Assembly: GCF_004114995.1 (NCBI RefSeq)
Contig: NZ_SDJP01000006.1
Span: 1 to 64,000 of the forward strand
DNA: 64,000 nt
Source of the DNA: Halorubrum amylolyticum
Lineage (GTDB): Archaea; Halobacteriota; Halobacteria; Halobacteriales; Haloferacaceae
Direction: 5' to 3'
Part shown: piece after piece, positions 53,284-62,821 of the stretch
Layout of the letters: each line of letters starts with the position of its first letter
Position numbering within the stretch: position 1 is the stretch's first letter
Notes under the pieces: generated by a model
What the model saw: only the letters and a program-made list of their open reading frames with translations
Told to the model about the DNA's origin: nothing
Database searches by the model: none
Program-made: the position numbers and the translations under genes

Positions 53284-56076
53284 ATGCCAACGAGAACAGC
53301 CCACCTGAACGTCACGGGAATGTCCTGCGCCAACTGCTCGGCGACGATCGAGGACGCGCTCGGCGACCTCGACGGGGTGGCATCGGCGAACGCCAACTAC
53401 GCCACCGACGAGGGATCGGTCGAGTACGACCCTGAGGCGGTGTCGCTCGGCGAGATATTCGACGCGATCGAGTCGGCCGGCTACGGCGCGGTCAGCGAGA
53501 CCGTCACGGTCGCGATCACGGACATGTCCTGTGCGAACTGCGCGGAGACCAACGCGGAGGCCCTCGAATCGACGCCGGGCGTGATCGACGCCGACGTGAA
53601 CTACGCGACCGACGAGGCGCGGGTCCGATACAACCCCGCCGACGCCACCCTCGGCGACCTCTACGACGCGATCGAGTCCGCGGGATACTCGCCGGTCCGG
53701 GAGGGCCGCAGGAGCGGCGGGGGCGGCGGGGGCGGCGGGGGCGGCGGGGGCGCCGGCGACGACGCGGGGTCCGGAGGGACAGCCGAAGGCGACGCCGGAC
53801 AAGACGCCCGCGACGCCGCCCGCGAGGAGGAGATCCGCAGACAGCTCCGCCTGACCCTCTTCGGGGCGGTCCTTGCGGTGCCACTGCTGGCGTTCATGGC
53901 CGACCACCTGCTGTTCGGCGGCGAACTCTTCCCGGAGAGCGTCTTCGGCGTCTCGATCGGGTGGGTCCAGTTCCTGCTCGCAACGCCCGTGCAGATCGTC
54001 TTGGGCCGGCCGTTCTACAAGAACTCCTACAAGGCGCTCGTGACGAACGGGCGCGCCAACATGGACGTGCTGATCGCGCTCGGCTCCACGACCGCGTACG
54101 TTTACTCGGTTGCGGCGCTCTCGGGCGTGATCGCCGGGAGCCTCTACTTCGACACGGCCGTGCTCATCCTCGTGTTCATCACGCTGGGCAACTACCTAGA
54201 GGCCCGCTCGAAGGGACGCGCCGGCGAGGCGCTCCGGAAGCTACTGGAGATGGAGGCCGACACCGCCACGCTCGTCGACAGAGCGGCGTCGGAGACGCCG
54301 CATGCAGACGGCGAAGCCGTCGACGGTGACGGGACCGAGCGAGAGGTCCCCGTCGACGAGGTCGAAGTCGGCGACCGGATGAAGGTCCGTCCGGGCGAGA
54401 AGATCCCGACGGACGGGGTGGTCGTCGACGGCCAGAGCGCGGTCGACGAATCGATGGTGACCGGCGAGTCGGTCCCCGTCGAGAAGGAGGCGGGCGACGA
54501 GGTCGTCGGATCGACGGTGAACGAGAACGGGCTACTCGTCGTCGAAGCGACGAAGGTCGGCGCCGACACCGCGCTCCAGCAGATCGTCCGCACGGTGAAG
54601 GAGGCGCAGTCGCGCCAGCCCGACATCCAGAACCTCGCCGACCGCATCTCGGCGTACTTCGTCCCGGCGGTCATCGTCAACGCCCTGCTGTGGGGGACCG
54701 TCTGGTTCCTCTTCCCCGAGGCGCTCGCCGGGTTCGTCGACGCCCTCCCGCTGTGGGGGCTCGTCGCGGGCGGACCGACCGCCGCGGGCGGCGCAATCTC
54801 GGTCTCGGAATTCGCGATCGTCGTCTTCGCCTCCGCGGTGCTCATCGCCTGCCCCTGCGCGCTCGGGCTGGCGACGCCCGCCGCGACGATGGTCGGCACG
54901 ACGATCGGCGCCAGACACGGCGTCCTGTTCAAGGGCGGCGACGTGCTCGAACGCGCCAAGGACGTCGACACCGTCGTCTTCGACAAGACCGGGACCCTCA
55001 CCGAAGGGGAGATGGAGCTGACCGACGTGGTCGCCTTCGACCGCGAGGGCGACCCGCTGCCCGACGGGGGCGCGGCGCAGCGGCGGGAGGGCGACGACGA
55101 CCTTCCGGCTCCTGACGCAGCCCTCGACGCCGACCGCGACGTCGAAGACGAGGTGCTCCGGCTCGCCGCGACCGCGGAGCGCGGCAGCGAACACCCGCTC
55201 GCCCGCGCCATCGTCGACGGCGCCGAGGCCCGCGGGATCGACGTGGAATCGCCGGACGACTTCGAGAACGTCCCCGGTCACGGGGTCCGCGCGACGGTCG
55301 CGTCGGACGGGTCGGACGGATCCGACGGCGGCACCGAGGTGCTGGTCGGTAACCGGAAGCTGCTGCGCGACAACGGGATCGACCCCTCCCCCGCCGCGGA
55401 GACGATGGAACGCTTAGAGAGCGAGGGGAAGACGGCGATGCTCGTCGCCCGCGTGCCCGCTGGCACGAACGAGGGACGGCTCGTCGGGATCGTCGCCGAC
55501 GCCGACACCGTGAAGGCGAGCGCGGCGGACGCCGTGGCGGCCCTCCGCGACCGCGGCATCGACGTGATGATGATCACCGGCGACAACGAGCGCACCGCTC
55601 ACGCGGTCGCCGAGCAGGTCGGAATCGACCCCGAGAACGTCCGGGCCGAGGTCCTCCCCGAGGACAAGTCCGACGCGGTCGAGGCGATTCAGGCCGGCGG
55701 CCGGCAGGCGATGATGGTCGGCGACGGCGTCAACGACGCCCCGGCGCTCGCGGTCGCGTACGTCGGCACCGCCATCGGCAGCGGCACGGACGTGGCCATC
55801 GAGGCCGCGGACGTGACGCTGATGCGCGACGACCCGCTCGACGTGGCGAAGGCGATCCGGATCTCGGACGCGACGCTCCAGAAGATCAAACAGAACCTCG
55901 TGTGGGCGCTCGGCTACAACACGCTGATGATCCCGCTCGCCTCGCTCGGCCTGCTCCAGCCCGCGCTGGCCGCCGGGGCGATGGCGCTGTCCAGCGTGAG
56001 CGTGCTCACCAACAGCCTGCTGTTCCGCCGGTACGAGCCCGACCGCGACTACCGGCTGCTCGGCCGGCTGCGGTGA
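53284..56076 (+). CDS. copA: Copper-exporting P1B-type ATPase
   Basis: A 930-residue membrane pump for Cu+. Two N-terminal HMA domains carry Cys pairs (Cys15/18 in [11 protein letters not shown], Cys83/86 in [11 protein letters not shown]). A 12-glycine linker (about residues 146-157) precedes the membrane part. The core motifs are complete: [15 protein letters not shown] (actuator), transmembrane CPC in [15 protein letters not shown], phosphorylation site [14 protein letters not shown] site [10 protein letters not shown], and hinge [15 protein letters not shown]. Acidic low-complexity insertions ([24 protein letters not shown]) sit in the nucleotide-binding domain loops. The start at 53284 ([12 protein letters not shown]) begins right before HMA1. 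The last 28 nt overlap the convergent lipoprotein gene. Confidence 0.95.
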   Translation: MPTRTAHLNVTGMSCANCSATIEDALGDLDGVASANANYATDEGSVEYDPEAVSLGEIFDAIESAGYGAVSETVTVAITDMSCANCAETNAEALESTPGVIDADVNYATDEARVRYNPADATLGDLYDAIESAGYSPVREGRRSGGGGGGGGGGGGAGDDAGSGGTAEGDAGQDARDAAREEEIRRQLRLTLFGAVLAVPLLAFMADHLLFGGELFPESVFGVSIGWVQFLLATPVQIVLGRPFYKNSYKALVTNGRANMDVLIALGSTTAYVYSVAALSGVIAGSLYFDTAVLILVFITLGNYLEARSKGRAGEALRKLLEMEADTATLVDRAASETPHADGEAVDGDGTEREVPVDEVEVGDRMKVRPGEKIPTDGVVVDGQSAVDESMVTGESVPVEKEAGDEVVGSTVNENGLLVVEATKVGADTALQQIVRTVKEAQSRQPDIQNLADRISAYFVPAVIVNALLWGTVWFLFPEALAGFVDALPLWGLVAGGPTAAGGAISVSEFAIVVFASAVLIACPCALGLATPAATMVGTTIGARHGVLFKGGDVLERAKDVDTVVFDKTGTLTEGEMELTDVVAFDREGDPLPDGGAAQRREGDDDLPAPDAALDADRDVEDEVLRLAATAERGSEHPLARAIVDGAEARGIDVESPDDFENVPGHGVRATVASDGSDGSDGGTEVLVGNRKLLRDNGIDPSPAAETMERLESEGKTAMLVARVPAGTNEGRLVGIVADADTVKASAADAVAALRDRGIDVMMITGDNERTAHAVAEQVGIDPENVRAEVLPEDKSDAVEAIQAGGRQAMMVGDGVNDAPALAVAYVGTAIGSGTDVAIEAADVTLMRDDPLDVAKAIRISDATLQKIKQNLVWALGYNTLMIPLASLGLLQPALAAGAMALSSVSVLTNSLLFRRYEPDRDYRLLGRLR

Positions 56077-56777
56077 GCGAGGCCGGACCGTCCGCCGTCA
56101 CGGCTCGCCCTCGTCACGCGGTACGCCTGATCGCCGTACCGGAATCGGGTCGTCTCGGCGTCGTCAACGATCCAGTCGGCCGTTCGCTCGTCCGTTCGGA
56201 GGACTACCCGTTCGACCGCTTCGTCCACGAACACGAGCAGATTTCGGTAGCCGCGATTCCGCCGACGCATCACCTGTTCGGCGATGATCGCGCGGTCGGC
56301 CGTCTGCGCCCGCTCCAGCGTGAGGATGGCCCGGTCTCCGTCGTCCACTTCACCGGTCGTCGCCGCCGCCGCCATCGTCCACGTCTCGCTCTCGCCTGCC
56401 GAGATGTTGAAACAGACACCGTCGTGAGCCGACGGGCCGATGTGGAACCACCGGTCGCCCCGCAGCTTGTAGAGGTTCCAGTGGCTGCAGCCGGTCGATT
56501 CCTCCGATCGATTGTGATACGTGAACTCGACGCGAGCGGGCAGCTCCGCCGTCTCGGTGCTCGGACGGACGAACCCTCGGGTCGTCTCGTCGGACTCGTG
56601 GTACCAGGTGACTTCGCTCTCGCTCGGGAGTTCCGGCACCGACAGCCCGGAGAACTCCGAGTCGATCGTCGGTCCCGATGCGTCCGCCGGGTCGGTTGCT
56701 TCGTCTTCGATCGTGTTGCAGCCGGCGATCGCCCCGACCGCGGCCGACAGACCGACGAGGAGGGAGCGTCGGCGCAT
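56049..56777 (-). CDS. Predicted lipoprotein of unknown function
   Basis: A 242-residue exported protein. [20 protein letters not shown] is a signal with lipobox Cys20 and an RRR-x-LL Tat-like motif. The mature part is beta-rich, with [20 protein letters not shown] and [20 protein letters not shown], which recall haloarchaeal lipoproteins with an immunoglobulin-like fold; two further cysteines could form a disulfide. It ends within the copA coding region on the opposite strand. No function is assigned. Confidence 0.75.
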   Translation of the reverse strand: MRRRSLLVGLSAAVGAIAGCNTIEDEATDPADASGPTIDSEFSGLSVPELPSESEVTWYHESDETTRGFVRPSTETAELPARVEFTYHNRSEESTGCSHWNLYKLRGDRWFHIGPSAHDGVCFNISAGESETWTMAAAATTGEVDDGDRAILTLERAQTADRAIIAEQVMRRRNRGYRNLLVFVDEAVERVVLRTDERTADWIVDDAETTRFRYGDQAYRVTRASRDGGRSGLAHRSRPSSR

Positions 56778-56840
56778 ACCTCCGCTGTCCGCCAGCGTGT
56801 GAAGGGTCTTGTGGGGTCACTCGCCCACATTCTTAGCGTG

Positions 56841-56849
56841 CTTATAAAC
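56841..56849 (-). promoter_or_regulatory. TATA-like box upstream of the lipoprotein gene
   Basis: On the minus strand this reads TTTATAAGC, 64-72 nt before the ATG at 56777, predicting a leader of about 38 nt. Confidence 0.4.
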
Positions 56850-57023
56850 CTACAAATGAAACTGGGAAATTCTCGTGCTGGTGACCCCAAATTCGGTGCG
56901 AAAACTGACCGATATCTGATTAATAACTAAAAATTAGTAGTCCAGGTGATAGGAAGTGCGAAAATCCGCAAAAACCGATAAAGCAGCCGCTATTGAGTTG
57001 ATGAACTCTGAGTGGAAAAAGTG
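56850..57023. other. A/T-rich boundary before the insertion sequence
   Basis: Base composition shifts sharply to A/T here. A small palindrome ACTAAAAATTAGT is at 56926-56938. No clear terminal inverted repeat of the adjacent insertion sequence could be matched between this stretch and 58480-58560. Confidence 0.4.
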
Positions 57024-58181
57024 TTACCCGACTTCCCGTAGGAAGTCTCCCAATGCTCGAACGAACGTCTTCGCCGTGATCTCTGGTGGCGACCGGATCG
57101 GCTCGTCGAGCGCGACCTTGATTAGATAGTCTGTGAGCCGCCACAAATTGTAAATCAGCGTCGACAGCGCGAAGTTGCACAAGCGAAGCCGGTAGTCCGT
57201 TGACGACGTCTTCGGCATAAAGTCCTTGATCGACTTGTACTGGTTCTCGATATCCCAGCGCCGGCTGTATCCGTTCACGATACTCCTGATCTCCGCTGGT
57301 TCAACGCGATCTTCATTCGTCACGAATACCGCGTACTTCCCGTCAGCATCGTCACTCGTGCTCGGCGCGTACAGGTACTCAGCCTCGTGGTGTAGCTCGC
57401 CGTCGATTCTAACCGGAACGTCGTGCTTGACAGCTGCGTCCGCAGTCGGATGCTCCTGTATATTCTGAATCGCCGCCAAGTCATCCTCGTACGTCGGCAC
57501 TGGAGAGAGATACGTAAGCCCGCGCTCGTGAACATCTGCGTACACACGATTGACGTAGAATCCACGATCGAACATTACCGTGTCCAAATCGACGAACTGC
57601 TCTGCGCGGTCAAGTAACCGACTCACCAGGTCAGCCTTCGAATACGATGGCGAGTCGTCGGGCTCCCACGCAGAGTTCTCTTTGACCGGCTCGATACCGA
57701 GGACAATCGGTGCGTGATCCCCGACTAAGGTGATAGTGGCGTACTTGTAGCCGCGTTTGTACTCGCCGTCCTTCTTGTACCCGCTCACCATCTTCGGGTA
57801 GTCCGGCTTCGCAATACCTGCTTCTTTGTCCTCCCACGGCCAGACGTGGAACTGCTCGTGCGTGATGTCGATCGCCGCAACGGTCTCCCGAGAGTCAAAC
57901 GGATCGTCTCCACGAATCGAGTTGACGACGTTCTCTGTGGCGGCGTTGAACGCCGTCATAACGGAATCTCGAATCCGATCAATTTCGGGCATCGAATCAT
58001 CATCCACAAAATCCTCGAACGTGAGCTGACCGTCCGAGCCTTCCGGGGTTGCGATCTTCTTAATTGCCCGTAAGAAGGTGGAGTCGTCGCAGATGAGGTC
58101 GTCGTCGGTGAGCCAACCGTACTCGGCTTCTGAATGAGCACTTCCCTTGTTCGCGCAGATGCTCGCGAACATGTCCAGCAT
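57024..58181 (-). CDS. DDE transposase (IS4-group, ISH3-like), 5' end altered
   Basis: A 385-residue reading from the first ATG. The catalytic triad can be placed at Asp105 (AAIDITHEQF), Asp205 (TVMFDRGFYVN) and Glu312 (RRWDIENQYKSIKDF); the C-terminal part STDYRLRLCNFALSTLIYNL is typical of ISH3-like haloarchaeal transposases. Coding sequence clearly continues upstream of this ATG for 99 codons to an in-frame TAG (58479-58481), with no ATG, GTG or TTG in frame. The natural start therefore appears to be lost, and the element may be inactive. Confidence 0.82.
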   Translation of the reverse strand: MLDMFASICANKGSAHSEAEYGWLTDDDLICDDSTFLRAIKKIATPEGSDGQLTFEDFVDDDSMPEIDRIRDSVMTAFNAATENVVNSIRGDDPFDSRETVAAIDITHEQFHVWPWEDKEAGIAKPDYPKMVSGYKKDGEYKRGYKYATITLVGDHAPIVLGIEPVKENSAWEPDDSPSYSKADLVSRLLDRAEQFVDLDTVMFDRGFYVNRVYADVHERGLTYLSPVPTYEDDLAAIQNIQEHPTADAAVKHDVPVRIDGELHHEAEYLYAPSTSDDADGKYAVFVTNEDRVEPAEIRSIVNGYSRRWDIENQYKSIKDFMPKTSSTDYRLRLCNFALSTLIYNLWRLTDYLIKVALDEPIRSPPEITAKTFVRALGDFLREVG

Positions 58182-58478
58182 TACCTCGTCGGAGTATTTT
58201 TTGTGGGCCGCTCGATGGGTGTCGAACTCCGGAAGGACGTGTTTTCGAGCGAGTGTCAGGGTCTTCTGGGCCTTCTCCTTCTTGTACTCGTTCGCACTTT
58301 GTGACTCCTCCTCAGTGTCTGGGACTGATGGAAGGAGGCCTTCCGTGAGGACATCGTTGTCGAGAGCAACTTCCCGGATACCAGCAACTGTCCGATTCAG
58401 GCTTTTTTGAGTGTCCTCGCTGAACTGCGCGTGCGCGTACGAAAGCTCTTGTTGAGTGGGCGTATCCGAGAGATCGGT
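58182..58478 (-). pseudogene. Orphaned N-terminal coding part of the transposase
   Basis: In the same frame as the transposase this reads TDLSDTPTQQELSYAHAQFS and on through NEYKKEKAQKTLTLARKHVL and EFDTHRAAHKKYSDEV into MLDMF. It has protein-like composition but no usable start codon and is closed upstream by TAG. An original ATG just upstream of ACCGATCTC was probably lost by mutation or end truncation. Confidence 0.65.
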
Positions 58479-58534
58479 CTAAGATCCGATTTGCTGGCGC
58501 TTGGAAAGAGATTATGTACTATAACATACTATGA

Positions 58535-59859
58535 GGCATCATACTAAATGATCTACGGAATATCGCCTCTTCTATCCTTCCTGATATTGTCAAAGAACGA
58601 ACCTACTACTCTTATCACGAGAAACTAGCCGATCTGAAACATGAACAGATCTCTGATCTGAAGACGCGACGCCCAAGTGCGCCCGACCATGTTCTGATCG
58701 TTGTCATCGATGCCCTTCAGTCAGATTTCGTACCGGATCTCCCACTTGATTTTGGTTACGCAGTTGCGCCCGCTACATGGACGTTTCCCTCCGTGACGAG
58801 CCTCCATACCGGATTACAGCCGAGCTATCATGATGCAGTGGCGCACACTCACCCGGACGACGAAGAGTACGCGATGCCTGCACAAGTATGAAACATCCCT
58901 ACTTTCCCGTCGATCTAGAGGTAGCGGGCTACGAAACGTACGCTGGCTGTGGATTTGCCACCCCCTTTCTCTCCCTTCGCGGCTGGTACCAGACACATCG
59001 GTACCACGCGGATGAACCTACTGAGGAAGTCCTGTCGGATTACCATATATGACGACAGAGACGCAGTCAAACCGCTGCATACCTCCACCACGGTGATCTA
59101 CACACCCCGGTCGCCCCGCCGTCCAAATACGTGGCGCGGCGGGATGTGGATATAGATCTCCCAAAACTGGGTTACATTCACCGGTACAGGACAGATTTCG
59201 ATGGGGACGATCCTGACCACAGACGGTATAGGGAGCACAAACTCCGCCTACATAGGGCTGGGCTTGACTACGTGTCGGATCAGGTGTGGTCTCTCCTCGA
59301 CGAGATACTGGACGACACGCTTGTTATCGTGACCGGCGATCACGGTGAAGACTCTGGGAGTATCAGAATCTCGACCGTCGAATGACCGACTCCCGGCGGA
59401 ACTACTGCTTCGGATACGGTGATACGCCGTTTGACGTGATCGCTCGTGTCCCCCTAGGCGTCAGCGCACCAAATGATACACCGGTCCCTCGTGGTGGCTG
59501 GGCGTCGTTGCGCGACATACCTACAACTCTTCTGGACTCCTGCGTTGAGAACCGACAGGGCCCCGGGCACAGCTGGCACGACCCGATTCCGGCGGATCGT
59601 ACTGTGATTTGTGAAGCAAGCAGATACGGCGTTGCAGGAAAGCCGCGTATCGAGACGGATTCAAGCTGATTCGATCCTCAAGCGACGAAGTTACCTTAAC
59701 CGCCGAACTGACTGAAGACGGTGAAGTATTCGGTAACATTCCTACATCAATAGAGGAAAATCTTATAGCCGCGCTCCCTAACATGTGGGACGGGATAGAC
59801 ACTAGAGACAGCGTGTCCGAGGGAACACAAGAACGCTGGAAGCACTCGGATGCCACTAA
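58535..59859 (+). pseudogene. Sulfatase/alkaline phosphatase superfamily pseudogene
   Basis: A broken gene with at least three frame changes. Segment 1 (58535-58892) contains APDHVLIVVIDALQSDFVPD and APATWTFPSVTSLHTGL, the metal/active-site start of sulfatase-like enzymes, and stops at TGA. Segment 2 (58888-59052) contains DLEVAGYETYAGCGFATPFL and LRGWYQTHRYHADEP. Segment 3 (59131-59385) contains the metal motif DDTLVIVTGDHGED. Segment 4 (59382-59669) and the last part contain ARVPLGVSAPND and ERxEALG-like ends near 59857. Such enzymes occur in haloarchaeal glycosylation clusters, which fits the glycosyltransferase next to it. Confidence 0.78.
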
Positions 59860-59941
59860 AAAAAAGCTCGATGAAAATATAGCTGGCAGTCGTCTTTGCC
59901 TCTCCATAATCCCGCGTTCCGACGCGGTGGTAGATGAATAC

Positions 59942-59948
59942 ATATAAA
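59942..59948 (+). promoter_or_regulatory. TATA box of the glycosyltransferase gene
   Basis: ATATAAA lies about 30 nt upstream of the ATG at 59975, predicting a leaderless transcript. Confidence 0.6.
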
Positions 59949-59974
59949 TCGCTTTCTTTCGAGAAGTCGATCAA

Positions 59975-61042
59975 ATGAGGATTGTAGGGTTGGCTAGGCA
60001 ACTTGGAAGGCCTGGCGGTGCGGAGGAGTCGATGCGAACTCTGTTTGAAAACCTGGCGGCCAACCATCAGACCGTCGTGTTTGGACACGCGAACAGGAAA
60101 TCAAACCGGGGCGGGACGGTCACCCGACAGGTATTCACTACAGACGCGGATTTACCTCCTATTGTTCGCCTCCCGGGGATGTACCTAGAGTTCTACCTAC
60201 GTTTCAGGCACGACCTAAAAAAATTCCGTCCGGCACTCATTTTCGCACAACACGAGCTCGCCCTGCTGGGGACGAGACAAGACGCTCCGCAGGTCCTGTT
60301 CTTACGGGATGAATCGCTGCTGTACTCGGACCCTTCCAAGGACGAGACCAGACAGACAGCGCGCAAACGGGCGGAGCGTGCTGCCAAACGACGCCTATAT
60401 GAGAAAGTCATTTACGGGTCTGACCTACTCATTGCAAACAGCGAACATACTGCAAAGAAGTATGAGCAGCAGTGGGATATCATTCCCGAGGTGGTCTACC
60501 CATTTGTCGACGTATCGGAGTTCAAAGTTGAATCGACAGGAAATAAGATCCTCCACGTCACCCCGACTATGAACAAGGGGATCGACGTGACACTGGACGT
60601 TGCAGACCGACTACCCGACAAGGATTTCCTTGTTGTCGGACAGGAACCCCCATTAAGTGTCCGCGAACGCATCCGGAACAGTCCAAACGTGGTGTATAAA
60701 GGATACGTCGACGACATGCGAGACGTGTACCGGGAAACAAAACTTCTATTGATGCCCTCTCGATGGGAAGAACCGTTCGGACGGGTTCCGCTGGAGAGCG
60801 GGATTAGCGGTATACCGGTACTCTGTTCGGGCAGTGGCGGCCTCTCCGAGGCCGTCGGCGACGGCGATCTGATCGTCAGTTCTAACGACCCAGCGGCGTA
60901 TGTACGGGCCATCGAGTCGGTGCTGTCCGACTACGAGATGTACGCTAAACGGGTGCGGCGGAACGCGTTGGCGAAGAGCGCACCAAACCAGATAAAAAAA
61001 CTAAAAAATATTGTGAAAAGGCGACTGGACGTAGAGCTATAG
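59975..61042 (+). CDS. Glycosyltransferase family 4 protein
   Basis: A 355-residue GT-B enzyme predicted to add a sugar from a nucleotide donor to a glycan or lipid carrier on the cytoplasmic face. The N-terminal domain starts MRIVGLARQLGRPGGAEESM with the Gly-rich loop; the C-terminal domain holds ILHVTPTMNKGIDVTLDVAD, YKGYVDDMRDVYRETKLLLM and the donor-binding RWEEPFGRVPLESGISGIPV, then GSGGLSEAVGDGD. Codon use is more A/T-rich than in the left part of the window. With the adjacent sulfatase pseudogene it may be the survivor of a surface-glycan cluster. No other intact gene of that pathway is in the window. Confidence 0.87.
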   Translation: MRIVGLARQLGRPGGAEESMRTLFENLAANHQTVVFGHANRKSNRGGTVTRQVFTTDADLPPIVRLPGMYLEFYLRFRHDLKKFRPALIFAQHELALLGTRQDAPQVLFLRDESLLYSDPSKDETRQTARKRAERAAKRRLYEKVIYGSDLLIANSEHTAKKYEQQWDIIPEVVYPFVDVSEFKVESTGNKILHVTPTMNKGIDVTLDVADRLPDKDFLVVGQEPPLSVRERIRNSPNVVYKGYVDDMRDVYRETKLLLMPSRWEEPFGRVPLESGISGIPVLCSGSGGLSEAVGDGDLIVSSNDPAAYVRAIESVLSDYEMYAKRVRRNALAKSAPNQIKKLKNIVKRRLDVEL

Positions 61043-61114
61043 TGAGATGTTGGATAGCCGATCAATCGACAGTATTCCTTAAGAATCGCTTGACTACTGG
61101 CCGCGTTAAGTTTG

Positions 61115-61640
61115 GCGTTAATTCTGGTAGGCTCCGGTCGCTTCGAACTAGTTTTGAGCCATCTCTAGAGCCTCATTACTGAAGATATTCCCAAGCGATT
61201 ATTTCTATATTATGTCTCTCGAAATACACGTTCGATGTCGTTCCAATTTCTATATTTAATGATTTGGAATCGAGATCTACCTTCAGCAAGAATTTGCCTG
61301 TGATAGTCTATATCATCAATACAACATTTACATTATCAAACTGGTGGTGCTGGTATAGCCCGATCAAAAAGCATCATGTTGTTTGTTAATTCTCGATTGG
61401 ATAGGAGCTCACCTGGAAGAACTCGTTCGTATACGGATCAACCGCACCGTGCAGCAAAAACTGCTGACCGTGAAATGGGGTTCAGATAAGAACGAAAAGC
61501 AAGTAGAACGATTTTTGAACACTCCATGCCCGAAATTATTCGCCTCATTCAAAATAGTGACTGCTTCAGGTTAGATATTCTGAATCGAGAGGTGACATCT
61601 GAGTCCGCAATGAAGACAGTTCATTGAGAAAGCACACCAA
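61115..61640 (-). pseudogene. Decayed IS6-type transposase
   Basis: On the minus strand, in shifting frames, one can read QFLLHGAVDPYTNEFFQVSS (61410-61465), matching the YAAVDPETNELLH-type strand of haloarchaeal IS6/ISH transposases, and YRNWNDIERVFRE (61213-61255), matching the RNSVERVFREIKRR segment. Stops and frame changes separate them, so the gene is dead. The rest of the 61043-61780 gap is A/T-rich without other recognisable content. Confidence 0.55.
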
Positions 61641-61672
61641 CTGTCTCTCTACTACGTCTTTCTACGTCCTAC

Positions 61673-61709
61673 ATGAGAGCGAGTTTGTTTAACCAACAAT
61701 CGCTCTCAT
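61673..61709. repeat. 10-bp inverted repeat
   Basis: ATGAGAGCGA (61673-61682) pairs perfectly with TCGCTCTCAT (61700-61709) around a 17-nt loop. It lies about 70 nt beyond the stop of the winged-helix gene, and just outside the decayed IS6 sequence. It may be a terminator-like hairpin or an insertion-sequence end. Confidence 0.55.
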
Positions 61710-61779
61710 ATTGTGCCAGTTTTGGTTAATTTACCTCTATCGACATAGTATAAATTATGTCAATTCGGAAAGTTACCAT

Positions 61780-62100
61780 TTAACTGTCAGTATCAGTGTC
61801 TTCGATCGATTCATTGTCCAGCTTATTATTTACTTCTTCCTCAATATACTGCCAATCTTCGGTGTCCAAACGCCCCTCGAGGTATAACTCGCCGTCTTCA
61901 GTAATCACATAGACACCATTTCCAAGATGATCAACTAATCTTTTTTTGGCTAACTTCTTACATCTCCGATCCACCTGTTGACGCGAATATCGGATCGGGC
62001 CTTCTCGCTTCATTTTGGTGGGAGAACCGGATTTATGTTCAGATAAATACTCTAGGATACGGTCATCTGCCGCAGTCATCCAACTACCCGCATATCTCAT
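61780..62100 (-). CDS. Winged-helix DNA-binding protein (PhiH1 repressor-like)
   Basis: A 106-residue predicted regulator. The start at 62100 gives MRYAGSWMTAADDRILEYLS, the typical opening of haloarchaeal PhiH1-repressor-like proteins, followed by a helix-turn-helix (GPIRYSRQQVDRRCKKLAKK) and the wing VDHLGNGVYVITEDGELYLE. The tail is acidic. These proteins are common on haloarchaeal plasmids, proviruses and integrated elements. It is divergent from the small-gene operon to its right, with 219 nt between starts, a layout typical of a repressor facing the genes it controls. Confidence 0.82.
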   Translation of the reverse strand: MRYAGSWMTAADDRILEYLSEHKSGSPTKMKREGPIRYSRQQVDRRCKKLAKKRLVDHLGNGVYVITEDGELYLEGRLDTEDWQYIEEEVNNKLDNESIEDTDTDS

Positions 62101-62295
62101 AGAGCACTCTCTTGTTTCAAGGTCTATATTACGGTCGGATCGCACTCCCAATATCTTGTAGCTATTCAGATAGTCTCCGTAATATTAATAGGACAAGCGC
62201 GTATGTGTCTAGTCACGGAACCCGAGTGACGAACCCTCGGCTCGTGAGAAAGTGTAGAAACCCCGGCCGCGGTGTTCCAGCACCCGGCCGGGACG

Positions 62296-62319
62296 GGTTC
62301 TGTGCCATAACACAGAACC
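62296..62319 (+). promoter_or_regulatory. 9-bp inverted repeat touching a start codon
   Basis: GGTTCTGTG (62296-62304) pairs with CACAGAACC (62311-62319); the next three bases are the ATG at 62320. It could be an operator for the divergent winged-helix protein or an RNA hairpin that hides or frames the start. Confidence 0.5.
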
Positions 62320-62511
62320 ATGCTAATGCTGGCAACTGTGGGGCTTAAGCCCTGCGAGACGACTGACGGATCGAATAGTAACAGCACCGACTGTAGTCTG
62401 TGTGAAAACACAGCCGACGGCTACGACTCTGTCTTCGACGGCCTACTCTGTACACCGTGCGCTACGACACGCAGCGTCGACGAGGACACCGTGGAGGGGC
62501 ACAATGTCTAG
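62320..62511 (+). CDS. Small double-CxxC zinc-ribbon protein
   Basis: A 63-residue protein, first in an overlapping operon. Cysteine pairs TDCSLCEN and GLLCTPCATT are about 20 residues apart and could bind one zinc. The start at 62320 directly follows an inverted repeat; ATG at 62326 is an alternative. Its last 8 nt overlap the next gene. The family is not recognised, but small zinc proteins of this kind are common on haloarchaeal plasmids. Confidence 0.62.
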   Translation: MLMLATVGLKPCETTDGSNSNSTDCSLCENTADGYDSVFDGLLCTPCATTRSVDEDTVEGHNV

Positions 62512-62821
62512 CCACACCGAAAACGACGACATCTCCCTTTCCGACCTCTCAGCAACCCACCGCGACCTGCTCTGGGTACTCTCTCAGACTGGCCCCAGCG
62601 AGAGCCGTCCGCTCCACCACGCGCTCAGCGACTACTACACCGACGGTATCGACAAAGATCGAGTCTGTGATACACTCGAGGAACTCGTCGAACGCGACCT
62701 CGTTACCAAACAAACCCACGACACGACCGAGTACCGACTCACCGAGTCGGCCCGCCGCGTACTCTCCGCGCGGCAAGCGTGGCAAGCTGGCACTCACAAC
62801 GCTGCGGGAGGGCACGAATGA
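62504..62821 (+). CDS. Small winged-helix protein
   Basis: A 105-residue protein with a predicted winged helix-turn-helix: LSATHRDLLWVLSQTGPSES, KDRVCDTLEELVERDLVTKQ and THDTTEYRLTESARRVLSAR, in which the last part is the wing and recognition end. It overlaps the zinc-ribbon gene upstream by 8 nt and the next gene by an ATGA. Probably an element-encoded regulator; target unknown. Confidence 0.72.
   Translation: MSSHTENDDISLSDLSATHRDLLWVLSQTGPSESRPLHHALSDYYTDGIDKDRVCDTLEELVERDLVTKQTHDTTEYRLTESARRVLSARQAWQAGTHNAAGGHE

Noticed and set aside
56841-56960. Terminal inverted repeat of the transposon
   Set aside because: No convincing match was found between this end and the 58480-58560 end by eye, so element borders are not assigned.
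61383-61574. A 63-residue plus-strand protein
   Set aside because: The opposite strand carries recognisable transposase fragments over the same bases, and the plus-strand reading has no family features.
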